From contig CM060898.1 in the NCBI GenBank assembly GCA_030762935.1, forward strand, positions 102,121,281-102,185,280: DNA of 64,000 bases, written 5' to 3'. The translations under genes and the position numbers were made by a program. How positions within the stretch are numbered: position 1 is the stretch's first letter; every line of letters starts with the position of its first letter. The DNA comes from Hymenopus coronatus. Lineage: Eukaryota > Arthropoda > Insecta > Mantodea > Hymenopodidae. A model generated the notes under the pieces. The model did not search any database, was not told where the DNA came from, and saw only the letters and a program-made list of their open reading frames with translations. Shown here piece after piece: positions 21,612 through 31,812 of the stretch.

Positions 21612-21763
21612 AAAAATGGCTCTATTAGTGTCATTTCCTTAAGTATAATAGGAATACGGTAAAACAATAGCCTAAAATGATAGGCACATGCTTTGTATGT
21701 CACGAGCAAAAATCAGAAGAAAACGAAAGTAAAAAAAGGAATATTTTGAAAATGGTTAAATCA

Positions 21764-21783
21764 AAAAAAAAAAAAAAAAAAAG
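21764..21783. repeat. A-run
   Basis: Nineteen consecutive A residues, possibly the tail of an older retroposon. Confidence 0.8.
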
Positions 21784-21841
21784 CAAAAAGACATGCACAC
21801 ATACATACACAGGATGAACCACAAATACTTTGGAAATGGAA

Positions 21842-22700
21842 AGTGAATGAATAAGTGAATTTATTGACATAACAATATCATACACTGAACTGAAACAATT
21901 GCACGGGTCCACAGGCTCTAAGTGCTTTTGTAATACACAAAATAAAAAAAAAAATATATATATATATATTAAAACAATAACAACAAATTAAAAGAGTAAA
22001 CACGAACATAAAAAGACAAATATATTCAAATACAGAAACTCAATTTACAGCACAGAGTACACCTTATTCAGAAGCATAAATGTACTCTCTTATGATAGAT
22101 AAATACACTTAAAAGAAATATATACACATAATAAATACACAATGACATAAGTATGACATAAGACATTGTTGTTATTTTTGTTTAGCTGTTCTTATCCCCC
22201 CCCCCCTCTTCTCTATTGGCAGCCTTCTCAGATCTCAGCTGTCTTGCTTTAAGTATAAATTTACCTAGTCCGTCCACGTTTTTCGTGCCTGCCAGTAGCG
22301 TCCAACATGCTTCTAGCTCCACATTCGCTGTGGTAAAGAATCGCGGTAAATATTTTTCACGCCATTCCTCCGTACCCCTGCACCTTGCCAGTTATGGGTC
22401 CACGCCTCTTCCTCCTCGCAAATGGGGCAGATTCTGATACCATCTCGTCAGCAGTTTTTATGCTCCTCCATGCTCCTAGTCTAATCCACGCGAACCGCTC
22501 TCTAATGAGTCTGGTATCTGTTTTGATGTATTGCTCCATACCCTACTCCGATTTTAGCCCGGACTGTACTTCTAATGAAACCTTCTCCGTGCATTGCGCA
22601 ATTATTTGCTGTCTTTCAAAACCACAGAGGCGGTTCTTAATTTTTCTCCAAATACTCCACCTGTTTGCTTGCCCCGCCATCGAAATGTATCCCATCCCAA
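21842..22700 (-). mobile_element. LINE 3' end, copy B
   Basis: Minus-strand counterpart of the LINE tails at 10324 and 59914. The tail at 21842-21860 (TGAATGAATAAGTGAATTTATT on +) is the (TTCA)n end. Inward lie GCACGGGTCCACAG, the ORF end and the region of the CCHC knuckle (around 22400-22440), followed upstream by more coding sequence (AWIRLGAWRS; IKNRL near 22630). Several frameshifts are present. It extends about 200 bp further 5' than copy A. A C-run sits at 22196-22206. Confidence 0.85.
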
Positions 22701-22870
22701 TCAATGGTTTCCAACCTTTTTAATGCCCACGTCGAATTATCTATTGATGTGTGGTCTCACAGTATTGGTTGGTAGTCAGCGGTTTGTGCGTTATCCTATA
22801 AGCAGCTTTTAGTAGTATTTAGAAAGTGAAGTTTTGAGCAAACATAAAATTTAGTAAAGAAAAACCTATT
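22701..22870. other. Unassigned sequence
   Basis: No features recognised apart from the LINE boundary. Confidence 0.35.
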
Positions 22871-22874
22871 TATA

Positions 22875-23035
22875 ATGGAACAATGGCTATGTGATACAAC
22901 TGAAATTCGATTCTGTTTGCATAGCTAGGAGTAAAACAAAAGAGAGATGAAACTAAAGACAGTTTCGCGTTTGATAAAAGTTTTAAGCAGATTAAAATTG
23001 TAACCAATAACAAAGAATATCTCTGAAGTGGGTAA
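22875..23035 (+). repeat. Family A fragment, forward, interior
   Basis: GGCTATGTGATACAACTGAAATTCG, GCATAGCTAGGAGTAAAACAAAAGAG and AACAAAGAATATCTCTGAAG match the interior block of the second subfamily. Confidence 0.65.
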
Positions 23036-23043
23036 CAAAAAAG

Positions 23044-23906
23044 TCTGATGTGTTACACTCACATGACTTTCTCTAGCTATTCTACAAACTTCATACGTAA
23101 GATTTTTCTTCTTTCTGCACCTTGCTAATCGTGGTTCTCATTAGCACAATGTCCTTATTATTTAGTTCCGTATAAGTAGGAAGAAAATAAGGGAATACAC
23201 TTGGCTAAACCAATAGTCAAATGCTTTAAAAGCTGTCGTTATGCGATTGTCATTACAAATAGCTTCTTTTCTTGGCCAGGAGTAGAACAAAAGAAAAACG
23301 GACACTCCCGTCTGAGAAAAGTATAAGTACTTCACAACTGAAACTAATAACAATGAGTACCTCGAAAACGGTAAGCTCCACGAGAAAAATGTATGACATA
23401 ACTTGTGTATTTTAACAAGACCTAAATTTTTTGTATGGTAAGTTTTTGTCTATCTCTTACGGTTTACTAGTTATGCCAAATTAAGCAAAAGTCATTCAGA
23501 ATAAACAGGTCTTCAGATGCTATTCCCAGAAAATTCAAGATATACATTTTATTTGTTAGGTAAATATCTTTAATCAAAATCGTTTGAGCCATTTTTAAGA
23601 AAATCAAAGTTTACCAACAATGTTTCATGTAAAGGATAGTTTAGGGTAGGGGGATTTTTCTCAAAATCTTTGTGTCGCATCCCTGGAAGATACTAAACTT
23701 AAATACCAAGTTTGGTATTTTAGCTACTTTTCGTTTTTGAGTTATCGTGTTCACAGACACACGGACCTTTTTGTGAAAATGTTTTTTTTTTGATACAGGG
23801 GGTCCTAATAAAGTGTATTTCCGATGAAATCTCGGTATCGATTTTTTGGCGGAATACAATACTTCTCTATCCCTATGTACATTGTACATATTGGGCTAGA
23901 GAAAGT
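23044..23906 (+). mobile_element. Family A, full-length forward copy (863 bp)
   Basis: TCTGATGTGTTACACTCACATGAC to GGGCTAGAGAAAGT, flanked by an A run on the left and AAAAATGG on the right. All blocks are present, including the GGGTAGGGGGATTTTTCTC and CTTTGTGTCGCATCCCTGG regions. Confidence 0.88.
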
Positions 23907-23917
23907 AAAAATGGTAA

Positions 23918-23951
23918 TCGCATAAATTATATTTTTTGTATTGTAAGTTTT

Positions 23952-24001
<50 letters not shown>

Positions 24002-24268
24002 GGTTTACCAGTTATAGGAAACTCGCCTAGAATAAAGAGAGGTCTTCAGCGGTTATTCTCAGAAAATTCAAGATTTTACATTTCTTTAGTCACATAAATG
24101 TATGTTAAATATTTTAATGAAGATCGTTGTGTCCTTGTTTGAGAAGATAAAAGCTTTCAAAAACTGTTCCAAATAAAGGTTAGCTGGTTGGGGGATGTTC
24201 CTATGGCATCCTTGCAAGATAAAAATCTGTTCACACGCACAAAAACCGACTGTTACAACTGTTGGGCC
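23918..24268 (+). repeat. Family A, forward, first part of an interrupted copy
   Basis: Begins ATTATATTTTTTGTATTGTAAG, has the expanded (CT)n tract in the GTTTTTGTCTATCTCTTACGG position, and reaches GTTCACACGCAC...GTTGGGCC just before a T-run. The copy resumes at 25151 beyond a nested reverse element. Confidence 0.8.
23953..23999. repeat. (CT)n microsatellite
   Basis: About 23 CT units, located exactly where intact Family A copies read TTTTTGTCTATCTCTTACGG. The repeat grew inside the element. Confidence 0.95.
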
Positions 24269-24273
24269 TTTTT

Positions 24274-25150
24274 ACTTTCTCTATACGCACTATGTACATA
24301 GGGTATAGAAAAGGTATTGCACTCCACCCAAAAATTCCAAACCGAAATTTCACCGGAAATATATGTTTTAGGGTCCCCTGTATTCAAAAAAAGTATTTTC
24401 AGAAAAAGGTCCTTGTGTGTGTGTGTCCTTGTGTCAGTGTGTCCCTGTGTCTGTGAACACAATAACTTAAAAACGAAAAGTCGGTAAAATACTCAACTTG
24501 GTATTTAAGTTTAGTATCTTCCAGGGATGCGACAGGAAGATTTTGAGAAAAATCTCCCACCCTAAACTATCCTTTACATGGAACTTTTTTCGAAAATTTT
24601 GATTTTATGAAAAATGACTCCAACGATTTTGATTAAAATATCGTATATTAAAGATATTTCCCTGACAAATAAAATGTATATTTTGAATTTTCTGGGAATT
24701 GCCTCTGAAGACTACTTTATTCTGGGTCAATTTTACGGAATTTTGCACACCTGCTAAACTGTAAGAGATGGACAAAAACTTACCATACAACAAATGTAGG
24801 GCACTTTAAAACACACAATTTATGCTATATACATATTTTTCGTGGAGTCGATTGTTTTTTAGATATTCCTTGTTTTTGGTTTCAGCTATAAAACACACAC
24901 TTTTCTCATACAGGACTTTGTGAACTTGTTTCCATACAAACAAAGGGCTTCAGTCACATAGCAACCAACTTTTGACTATCACTTTAACCTATGGTACTCC
25001 CTTATTTCGCTTCTACTTACAAGGAAGCAAGAAATAACACTATTTCCGCTAATTTTTTCTCGATTAGCAGGAAGTAAATAGAGCATAAGCTTTTTAAAAA
25101 TAATTTATTGCGGAGATATAGAGAAAGTCATGTGAATGGAACACATCAGA
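24274..25150 (-). mobile_element. Family A, full-length reverse copy nested in a forward copy (877 bp)
   Basis: ACTTTCTCTATACG to GGAACACATCAGA with T5/T6 flanks (24269-24273 and 25151-25156). The left flank GGGCCTTTTT and right flank TTTTTTCTTTAAG join to give GGGCCTTTTTCTTTAAG, which matches the family block GGACCTTTTTCTAAAAATG. The host is therefore a forward Family A copy. Confidence 0.9.
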
Positions 25151-25282
25151 TTTTTTCTTTAAGTGCCGTTTTATTCAGGGGATCTCAAAATATGATTTCC
25201 GGTGAAATCTCGTTATCGAACATTTGGATGGCGTACATTACCTTCTGTACCTACTATGTACATTGCACATACGTGCTAGACG
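25151..25282 (+). repeat. Family A, forward, remainder of the interrupted copy
   Basis: TTTTATTCAGGGGATCTCAAAATATG, TTCCGGTGAAATCTCGTTATCG, then the end palindrome and GTGCTAGACG. It continues the copy started at 23918. Confidence 0.8.
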
Positions 25283-25473
25283 GCTAATCAAAGATCAAAA
25301 GGCTAGAGCGCTAGTTAGCCTTTTAAAATAGGTGAATAGACTCAATTTGCGAGTAGATAATATAAGATCGAACATGATGTATATTAAATTTTGTATGATG
25401 TTCCGTACAAACTAGTATTTATTATGATTACTATTTTTATTATTATTCTACTACTATTACTACTACCATTATA

Positions 25474-25742
25474 GGGCGGCGCCGTGGGTGAGTGGCTAGA
25501 CCGCTCGTGTCGCATCTAGGTGGCCCGGGTTCGATCCCAAGCGCACACATGTTGGATTTGTGGTGGACAAATCAGTGTCTGGGCGGATTTACTGCGGGTC
25601 CTCCGTTTGTCCCCGCCACTCATTGCACCATTTGCTCCATCATCACCTTTCCAATTAATAATCTCATATCATCCACGATAACTCCTAGGGGAGTGTCAGT
25701 CCTAGAAATACCGGGTGGGTAAGCCGATTACGAAACGAAGGT
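25474..25742 (+). mobile_element. SINE type 2 with (ATT)n tail
   Basis: tRNA-like head with A box GTGGGTGAGTGGCTAGACC and B box GGTTCGATCCC, then the body TTTGTGGTGGACAAATCAG...GGGCGGATTTACTGCGGG, TCCGTTTGTCCCCGCC. It ends in (ATT)n. The body also occurs at 32197. The CTCCGGTTTCCCCCGCC type of central segment resembles conserved central domains of metazoan SINE superfamilies, which could not be checked. Confidence 0.8.
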
Positions 25743-25744
25743 GC

Positions 25745-25790
<46 letters not shown>

Positions 25791-25792
25791 GC
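25743..25792. repeat. (ATT)n microsatellite
   Basis: About 15 units forming the tail of the SINE. Confidence 0.9.
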
Positions 25793-25805
25793 TATTATAT
25801 ATATA

Positions 25806-25945
25806 TTCGTTTTTAGTTATGCTGTTCACACACAAAAATATTATTTTGGATTCGGAAGGCCTGAAATGCATTTCCTGTTAAAAACAGACATCGACTTTAT
25901 GGATATAATAAAATATTTTCCATACTTACTATAGAAGAAAAATTA
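25806..25945 (+). repeat. Family A fragment, forward, GAGAAAGT-side
   Basis: TTCGTTTTTAGTTATGCTGTTCACACAC, TTATTTTGGATTCGG and CATTTCCTGTTAAAA, ending in the decayed palindrome. Confidence 0.6.
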
Positions 25946-25949
25946 AATA

Positions 25950-26759
25950 TATCGTTTAGAGAAGGTATTGCTTTCCACCCAAAAATTCGATACCGAGATT
26001 TCACCGGAAATATACGTTTTAGGGTCCCCTGTATCCAAAAAAAAAAAAAAGCATTTTCAGAAAAAGGTCCGTGTGTGTCCGTGTGTCAGTGTGTCCGTGT
26101 GAACACGATAACTCAAACACGAAAAGTGGGTAAAATATCAAACCTTGGAATTAGGTTAAGTATCTTCCCCTCACCCAAAACTACCCTTTAAATGGAACGT
26201 TTTTGAAAATTTTGATTTTCTCAAAAATGGCTCTAACGATTTTGATTAAAATACGGTTTATTAAAGATTACCTGAAAAATAATATGTATGTCTTGAATTT
26301 TCTGGGAATAGCCTGTGAAGACTGCTTTATTCTGGATCAATTTCGAATTTTGCATAAATACTAAACAGTAAGAGTTAGACAAAAGCTTACTACACAATAA
26401 ATGTAGAGCACATTAAAACACACACTTTTTTCGCGTAGTTGATCGTTTTCGAGATATGCCTTGTTATTAGTTTCAGTTGTAAAGTACTCATACTATTCTG
26501 AGACAGGAAGTGTCCGTTTTTCTTTTGTTCTACTCCTCGTCAAGCAAAGAAACGATTTGAATGACAATCGCCTAACGACAGCTTTTAAAACATTTGACGA
26601 TCACTTTAGCATAACGCATTCCTTTAGTTCCCTTCTACATATAAGGAACTAAGTAAGAAGAACATTGTGGTAATGTTTATCTCCATTAGCATGGTGCAGG
26701 AAGAAGATCTTGTGTTCGTAAATCAGCTAGAGAAAGGCGTGTGAGTGTAACACATCAGA
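25950..26759 (-). mobile_element. Family A, reverse copy lacking the hairpin end
   Basis: Begins GTTTAGAGAAGGTATTGC and ends GTGAGTGTAACACATCAGA followed by TTTTT. Hybrid in character: the hairpin half looks like subfamily 1, the distal half (TCCGTTTTTCTTTTGTTCTACTCC) like subfamily 2. Confidence 0.8.
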
Positions 26760-26824
26760 TTTTTGTAGTTGCGATGCTTAAATATGTACATTTCAGGTGG
26801 AATTTTTACTGGAATATAATACTA

Positions 26825-27220
26825 CCAAATGTTACGCACCAGATTTTTTTTTTCGCACCATTGTTTTGTTTTGCTAATATCAGATTTTGCGTGTGCGTAT
26901 ATTCAAAGACATGATATAAATATGAGAGCAGGTAGGAGAACAAAGAAACCCGGCGGACAGTGGCGACAGCGCTGGGGGCCGTTTGGCTGGCACATGCCAG
27001 AGGGTGTGTCTCATGTCACCGTCATTTGACTCCAGGAATACTTGCAAAAAGACTCGCCGACACATTTCGGTTCTCTTTGAAGAACTGTACAGCGGGAGGT
27101 GACGCCACGCGCACCAGGGTGTACAAACAAAAGTGCTTCTGATTTACCTTAAATCCTGACAACAGACAAGTAGCAGCCTTCCTGGGCGTTGTTGCCCCTG
27201 GCGTAGAAACCTCGGACCAT
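26825..27220. other. Unassigned, GC-richer stretch
   Basis: Section 26935-27035 is clearly more GC-rich than its surroundings and contains the palindrome CTGGCACATGCCAG (26987-27000). Overlapping 60-66-codon frames show no motif. Confidence 0.35.
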
Positions 27221-27732
27221 AGGTTAGTTACTCAGGAAAAATCTTCCACCTTCAGCGTCCTGCAGACTATACGTGGTCTACTATAAAGATCGTGTGAAGC
27301 CAATTTATTCCAGGGGGCTTTGTCATTTTCAGTCAAAAAATACCTTTTTGCTTTGCTTTTATTTTTTTTATTTATTTATTTGTATTTTAACTTCCTTTAA
27401 CCTGGTTGGTCATATCGGACGATGAATGAAATTGTAAAATGATGCTCAAATGATCTCGGGGTTCATGGAGCTTAAAGTTACTCGACATTATACGTTAGTT
27501 ACTCAAGAAAACTCTTCCTCTTTCAGCGTTCTTCAGACTATACGTGGTCTACTATAAAGCTCGTGTGAAGTCAATTTATTCCAGGGGGCTTTGTCATTTT
27601 CGGTCAGAAAATACTTTTTTTATTTTTTTTTTATTTTAACGTCCTTTAACCTGGTTGGGCATATCGGACGAAGAATAAAATTGGTGAAATAATGCTCAAC
27701 TGATCTCCTATGAAGCTTAAAGTTACTTGACA
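27221..27732. repeat. Tandem duplication of a ~270-bp unit
   Basis: Unit 1 at 27221-27491 and unit 2 at 27492-27732 share TTAGTTACTCA, CTATACGTGGTCTACTATAAAG, CAATTTATTCCAGGGGGC, a T-rich stretch and CCTTTAACCTGGTTGG in the same order. They differ by scattered substitutions and T-run length. Confidence 0.85.
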
Positions 27733-27759
27733 ATCGTCTTCTCAGGATAAGGGAAAACC

Positions 27760-27852
27760 CCGAAGAAAACTTTATCTGTATAACTCACCCTAAGTGAGAT
27801 TTGAACTCAAGACCTTTTGAATGTGAGGAGACACGCTACCATCACACAACCC
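27760..27852 (-). mobile_element. tRNA-derived SINE head (type 4)
   Basis: On the minus strand TGATGGTAGCGTGTCTCC resembles an A box and AGTTCAAATCTC a B box, spaced as in a tRNA. It abuts the tandem unit, which may be the body of the same SINE. Confidence 0.55.
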
Positions 27853-27878
27853 AGACGAGCCTTTGTTTTTCTTGTTTA

Positions 27879-28420
27879 ATTTCTCTATACATACTATGTA
27901 AATTGTGTATAGAGAAGGTACTATATTACACCCAAAAATTCGACGTCAATTTTACTGGATATGTTTTGAAGTCTCTGAGACCAAAAATAGCATGTTTATA
28001 AAAATGTCTGTGTCTGTCTTTATGTCTGTGGACAGCATAACTCAAAAACGAAAATACTGTTGAATACCAAACTTGGAATTTTAGTTTGATATCTTCTAAT
28101 GATGCGACACGAAGATTTTCAAGAAATTCCCCCACCCCCAACTATCCTTTACATGGAACTTTATTCTAAAATGTTGATGTCCTCAAAAATGGCGCTGACG
28201 ATTTTGATTAAAATATCTTATATTAAAGGATTTACCTGAAAAATAAAATATATATCTTGAATTTTCTGGGAATAGCCTTTGAAGACTACTTTTTCTGGTT
28301 GAATCTTACGTAATTTTGTATAACTGGCAAACCGTCAGGGATAGACCAAAACTTACTTAACAGAAAATGTAGAGTTATTTTAATAACACAATTTATGTTA
28401 TATACATTTTTATTTGCAGC
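27879..28420 (-). repeat. Family A, reverse, truncated
   Basis: TTTCTCTATACATACTATGTAAATTGTGTATAGAGAAGG hairpin end, then CCCCCACCCCCAACTATCC, to ATACATTTTTATTTGCAG, where it stops. Confidence 0.75.
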
Positions 28421-28467
28421 ATGTTCTTTACTTACAAGCACATACACGTGCGAACCTCTTGCTATAT

Positions 28468-28600
28468 TTTTGCTTTCTCTATTACGGACAGTAGATTTAT
28501 GTACATAGTGGGTAGAGAAGGTATTTATTGCATTTCAACCAAAAATTCGATACTGAGATTTTAGCAGAAATACATCTTTTGAGGATCCTTGACCCAAAAA
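28468..28600 (-). repeat. Family A, reverse, first part of an interrupted copy
   Basis: Hairpin end (CTTTCTCTATTACGG...GGGTAGAGAAGG), then TTCGATACTGAGATTTTAGC and GAGGATCCTTGACCCAAAAA, where a forward copy is inserted. Resumes at 29427. Confidence 0.8.
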
Positions 28601-29426
28601 TTCATGTTCCATTCACATGACTCTCTCTACATCTCTGCAACAGATTATTGTTAAAAGGCTTATGCTTATAATTACTTCATGCTAATCCGGAAAAAAAAAA
28701 TAGCAGAAATAGTGTTATTACTTGCTTCCTTGTAAGTAGAAGCGAAATAAGGGACTACTATAGGTTAAAGTGACAGTAAAAAGCTGGTTGCTATGTGACT
28801 GAAGTATGGAAAGGAGTTGACCACATCCCGTATGAGAAAATGTTTTTCAAAGCTGAAAGCAATAACAAGGAATATCTCAAAACGATCAACTACACGAAAA
28901 AAAAGTATACCTATAATATAAATTGTGTTGTTTTAATGGGCCCTATATTTTTTGTGTTGTAAGTTTTTGTCCATCTCTTACGGTGTAGCAGTTATGAAAA
29001 ATTCCGTATAATTCGTCCTGAAAATTCAGGATTTATACATTATATTTGTCAGGTAAATATCCTTAGCATACGATATTTTAATCAAAATCGTTATAGCCAT
29101 TTAATCAAAATTTTCGAAAAATTTCCCAGTAGGGTAGTTGGGGGTGCGGGATTTTCTTGAAAATCTTCGTGTCGCATCCTCGGAAGATACGGAACTTAAA
29201 TACCAAGTTGGTAATTAGCGGTCTTTTCATTTTTGAGGCTATGCTGTCCACAGACACACAGACAAAGACACACACACACACGCACACGGACCTTTTTCCA
29301 AAAATGCTTTTTCTGGATTCAGGTGGACCCAAAACATGTATTTCCGGTGAAATCTCGGTATCTAATTTTTGGATGGAATGCAATACCTTCTTTACACACT
29401 ACGTACATAGTACGTGTAGAGAAAGT
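28601..29426 (+). mobile_element. Family A, full-length forward copy nested in a reverse copy (826 bp)
   Basis: TTCATGTTCCATTCACATGAC to CGTGTAGAGAAAGT. AAAAA precedes (28596-28600) and follows (29427-29431). Removing the insert joins GACCCAAAAA to CGCATTTTTAG, a normal reverse Family A sequence. Confidence 0.88.
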
Positions 29427-29830
29427 AAAAACGCATTTTTAGAAAAGGATTCGTGTTTTTGTGTACCTCTTTGTATGTATGTGTGCCTATCAACACATTA
29501 GCCTAGAAACGAAGAGTCGGTTAAATACCAAAATTCCAATTTATGGCGAGTAATTTCCTAGGAAGTGATTGATTTTTAAGAAAATCCCTCAGATACAAAC
29601 TACTCTTTACATGAAAGTTTTGAACAATTTTGATTTTCTCAAAAATAGCTCTAAGATTTGAATCTTACATGCCGAATAAAATAGCGGTATATCTTGAATT
29701 TTTATGGGAATAGTCTGTGAAGGCTTTTTCAACCTGGATGACTTTTGCATAATTAGTAATTCGTAAGAGATAGACAAAATCTTACTACATGAAAATCTTA
29801 ATATCGTTAAAACATTTATTTCTAAAACGT
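29427..29830 (-). repeat. Family A, reverse, second part of the interrupted copy
   Basis: CGCATTTTTAGAAAAGGATTCG, CCTAGAAACGAAGAGTCGG, GAATAGTCTGTGAAGGC and TAATTCGTAAGAGATAG. Breaks near 29830 at a T-rich stretch; the last part is at 30205. Confidence 0.75.
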
Positions 29831-29839
29831 ATTTTTTTT

Positions 29840-30200
29840 GCTTTTTTATTTTGGAAAAATTTCAAATTATTGATTTGGTTCTATACAATAGTATATATAT
29901 ATCTGTTAGAAATCAATATAATATATGGCATTTGTTACCAGAAGTAAGGATAAGTTTGGGTTTGTACGATCCTGCAATATTACTTTTGAGTAAATTGTTA
30001 AAACGTGTTTTTCAGTTTCTCAGAACTAAAATTGTCAAAATTTGCTTACATGCTACAAAGTTTATAATATCCAGTTCAATGTGGTGTAAAAATACACATT
30101 ATTGACCTTTGATGCTGTAAAACCGTTCAGTTTACCATGTCAAACAACATCAAAAGTTTTTGAAAAATGGTTTAAAATTATCGATTTTTCATCCCATTAT
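29840..30200. other. Unassigned AT-rich segment within a Family A copy
   Basis: Separates the middle and terminal parts of a reverse Family A copy, so it is probably an insertion. An 84-codon open frame (29851-30105) has no recognisable motif. Confidence 0.4.
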
Positions 30201-30204
30201 TTTA

Positions 30205-30395
30205 GTTATCTTAAAAGATTTGACTATCCCTTTAGCTTAGTGTATTCCCTGTTTCCCTTAAAGCCATAAGAAAGTTATAGTAAAACCATTTCTGCTGAAG
30301 TTTATCTTGATTGGAATGAAGTAGATAGAAGAATAGCTTTTGTCAGAATAGTTTATAGAAGAATATGTAGAGAAAATCATGTAAACAAATCCAAG
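30205..30395 (-). repeat. Family A fragment, reverse, terminal part
   Basis: TCTTAAAAGATTTGACTATCCC, TTTCTGCTGAAGTTTATC and TGTAGAGAAAATCATGTAAAC. Probably the end of the copy begun at 28468. Confidence 0.65.
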
Positions 30396-30572
30396 TATTA
30401 CTTTCTCTACGTGTACTATGTACATAGTGCATATAGAAGGTATTTATTCCACCCAAAATTAGATACCGAGATTTCAACGGAAATGCATGTTTTGAGGCAC
30501 CGTATACTATACAAAAAAAGTCTTTTTTAGAAAAAGGTCAGTGATGCTACACGAAGATTTTCAAGTAAATCC

Positions 30573-31041
30573 AAAATGAAATGGAAATGACGTATTATTT
30601 ATGGACGCCCTTTAACTGCTGTGGTTCTCAGTGTCCCATTCTATACTGGGCGTGAAAGACCGCTTAATTTTGTTCAGAGACCTCTCTATCAGGCTTGAGG
30701 TAATTTTATGCGCCGTAAATCTACGACACGGGATTCACGGCTTTACTTCCGTTCCGAAAGAAGCCATGCTATGGATTTTTACGGCTGAAAAAAATCCAGC
30801 GTCCTCCGCCGGGTTTGAACTCGCGACTTTTTTTTTTTTTTTTTTTTTTAAAGTACCGGAGTCTGATCAGGACTGTTTTCTTACTCTTACAACACACACA
30901 TATACACAAACATATATCATCCATGCCCAAGGCGGGACTCGAACCCACGATCCCCAGCGCTACGAAGCACCAGGCGAGCGCGGCCATGGGGTCCTTGGGT
31001 ATCTGAACTTAGCATAGTAACCATTACACCACGGAGAGTGA
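30573..31041 (-). mobile_element. SINE type 3, interrupted
   Basis: Left flank CAAGTAAATCC (30562-30572) and right flank CAAGAAAAGCC (31042-31052) are the mutated target duplication from Family A. Body includes GTAAATCTACGACACGGG and AGACCTCTCTATC. The tRNA-like head (GGTTTGAACTCGCGAC...TAACCATTACACCACGG) is split by the nested SINE at 30828. Confidence 0.8.
30828..30992 (-). mobile_element. SINE type 5 nested in SINE type 3
   Basis: On the minus strand: tRNA-like head GGCCGCGCTCGCCTGGTGC with B box GGTTCGAGTCCC, a short body with GTAAGAGTAAGAAAACAGTCC, then an A tail (T-run at 30828-30850 on +). Removing it rejoins the host head as CGCGAC/CCTTGG, matching CGCGACCTTGG of the intact copy at 47546. 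Confidence 0.8.
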
Positions 31042-31157
31042 CAAGAAAAGCCTGCCCCACCCCCAACTACCCTTTACATGGAAAAGTTTTCGAAATATTT
31101 TAGTTTCTAAAAATAGCTCAAAACAATGTCTAATATTAAATATATTTAAATCACAAG

Positions 31158-31347
31158 AAAAATTCAAAATCTTCTTGGGCTTCTAGCCAGGTAAAAACTT
31201 GGCTTGACACCAACCTTTCGAAGAAGTGCATCTTCCTTGTCTTCAGGGTGAACTGATCACCAACTGACGTTGGTGTCAAGCCAGGTTTTTACCTGGCTAG
31301 AAGCCCGAGAAGATTTTGAATTAATACGTCGCCAGGAAAGTTTCAGT
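31158..31347. mobile_element. Fold-back retroposon with hammerhead-like core, copy 2
   Basis: Same arms and spacer as the element at 19460, flanked by TCACAAG (31151-31157 and 31348-31354) duplicated from Family A. The spacer is longer (GATCACCAACTGA added). On the minus strand CTGAAGA (31246-31240) is kept, but GAAAC has become GAAAG, and stem II has one mismatch. Confidence 0.75.
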
Positions 31348-31812
31348 TCACAAGTAAAATGTTTATCTTGATTTTTTGGGATTGCCTTTGAACACCTCTT
31401 TATTCTGGAATAATTTTCCTAAATTTTGCATAACCGCTAAACCGTAAGAGATGGACAAACACTTACTGCACAAAAATGTAGATCCAGTTAAAGCACACGA
31501 TTTATGTCATACATGTTGTTTTTTTTATTAAAGTTGGCCGTTTCTGAGTTATTCCAGTATTTTGTTTCAGCTTCAAAATACTTTTTACTTTTCTCATACG
31601 GAGTTTTTCAACTTTTGGGCTTACAAACAAAGAACTTTCAATCACTTAGCAACCAGATTATAAAAGATTTGAGTATCACTTTAGTCTAGTGTAATTCCTT
31701 TTTTCCCTTCTACTTACAATTTCTGCTTATTTTATGTCGATTAGCATGATGTAGATGAAGAAAAAAATGTTAGCAATAATTTGTAACAGAGATGTGAATG
31801 GAACACATCAGA

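Larger units (their letters stand above)
30400..31812 (-). mobile_element. Family A, reverse copy carrying a SINE and a fold-back insert
   Basis: Family A pieces at 30400-30572, 31042-31157 and 31348-31812 together form one reverse copy from ACTTTCTCTACGTG to GGAACACATCAGA. The gaps are filled by a SINE (30573-31041, itself carrying another SINE) and a fold-back retroposon (31158-31347). Each insert has direct repeats of host sequence. Confidence 0.85.

Noticed and set aside
29105..29501. Recurrent short open frames such as SVSNFWVECNTFSIHYVHSTCRES
   Set aside because: The same peptide recurs wherever the Family A end occurs, in both orientations, always short and frameshifted. It is a by-product of the repeat, not a conserved protein.
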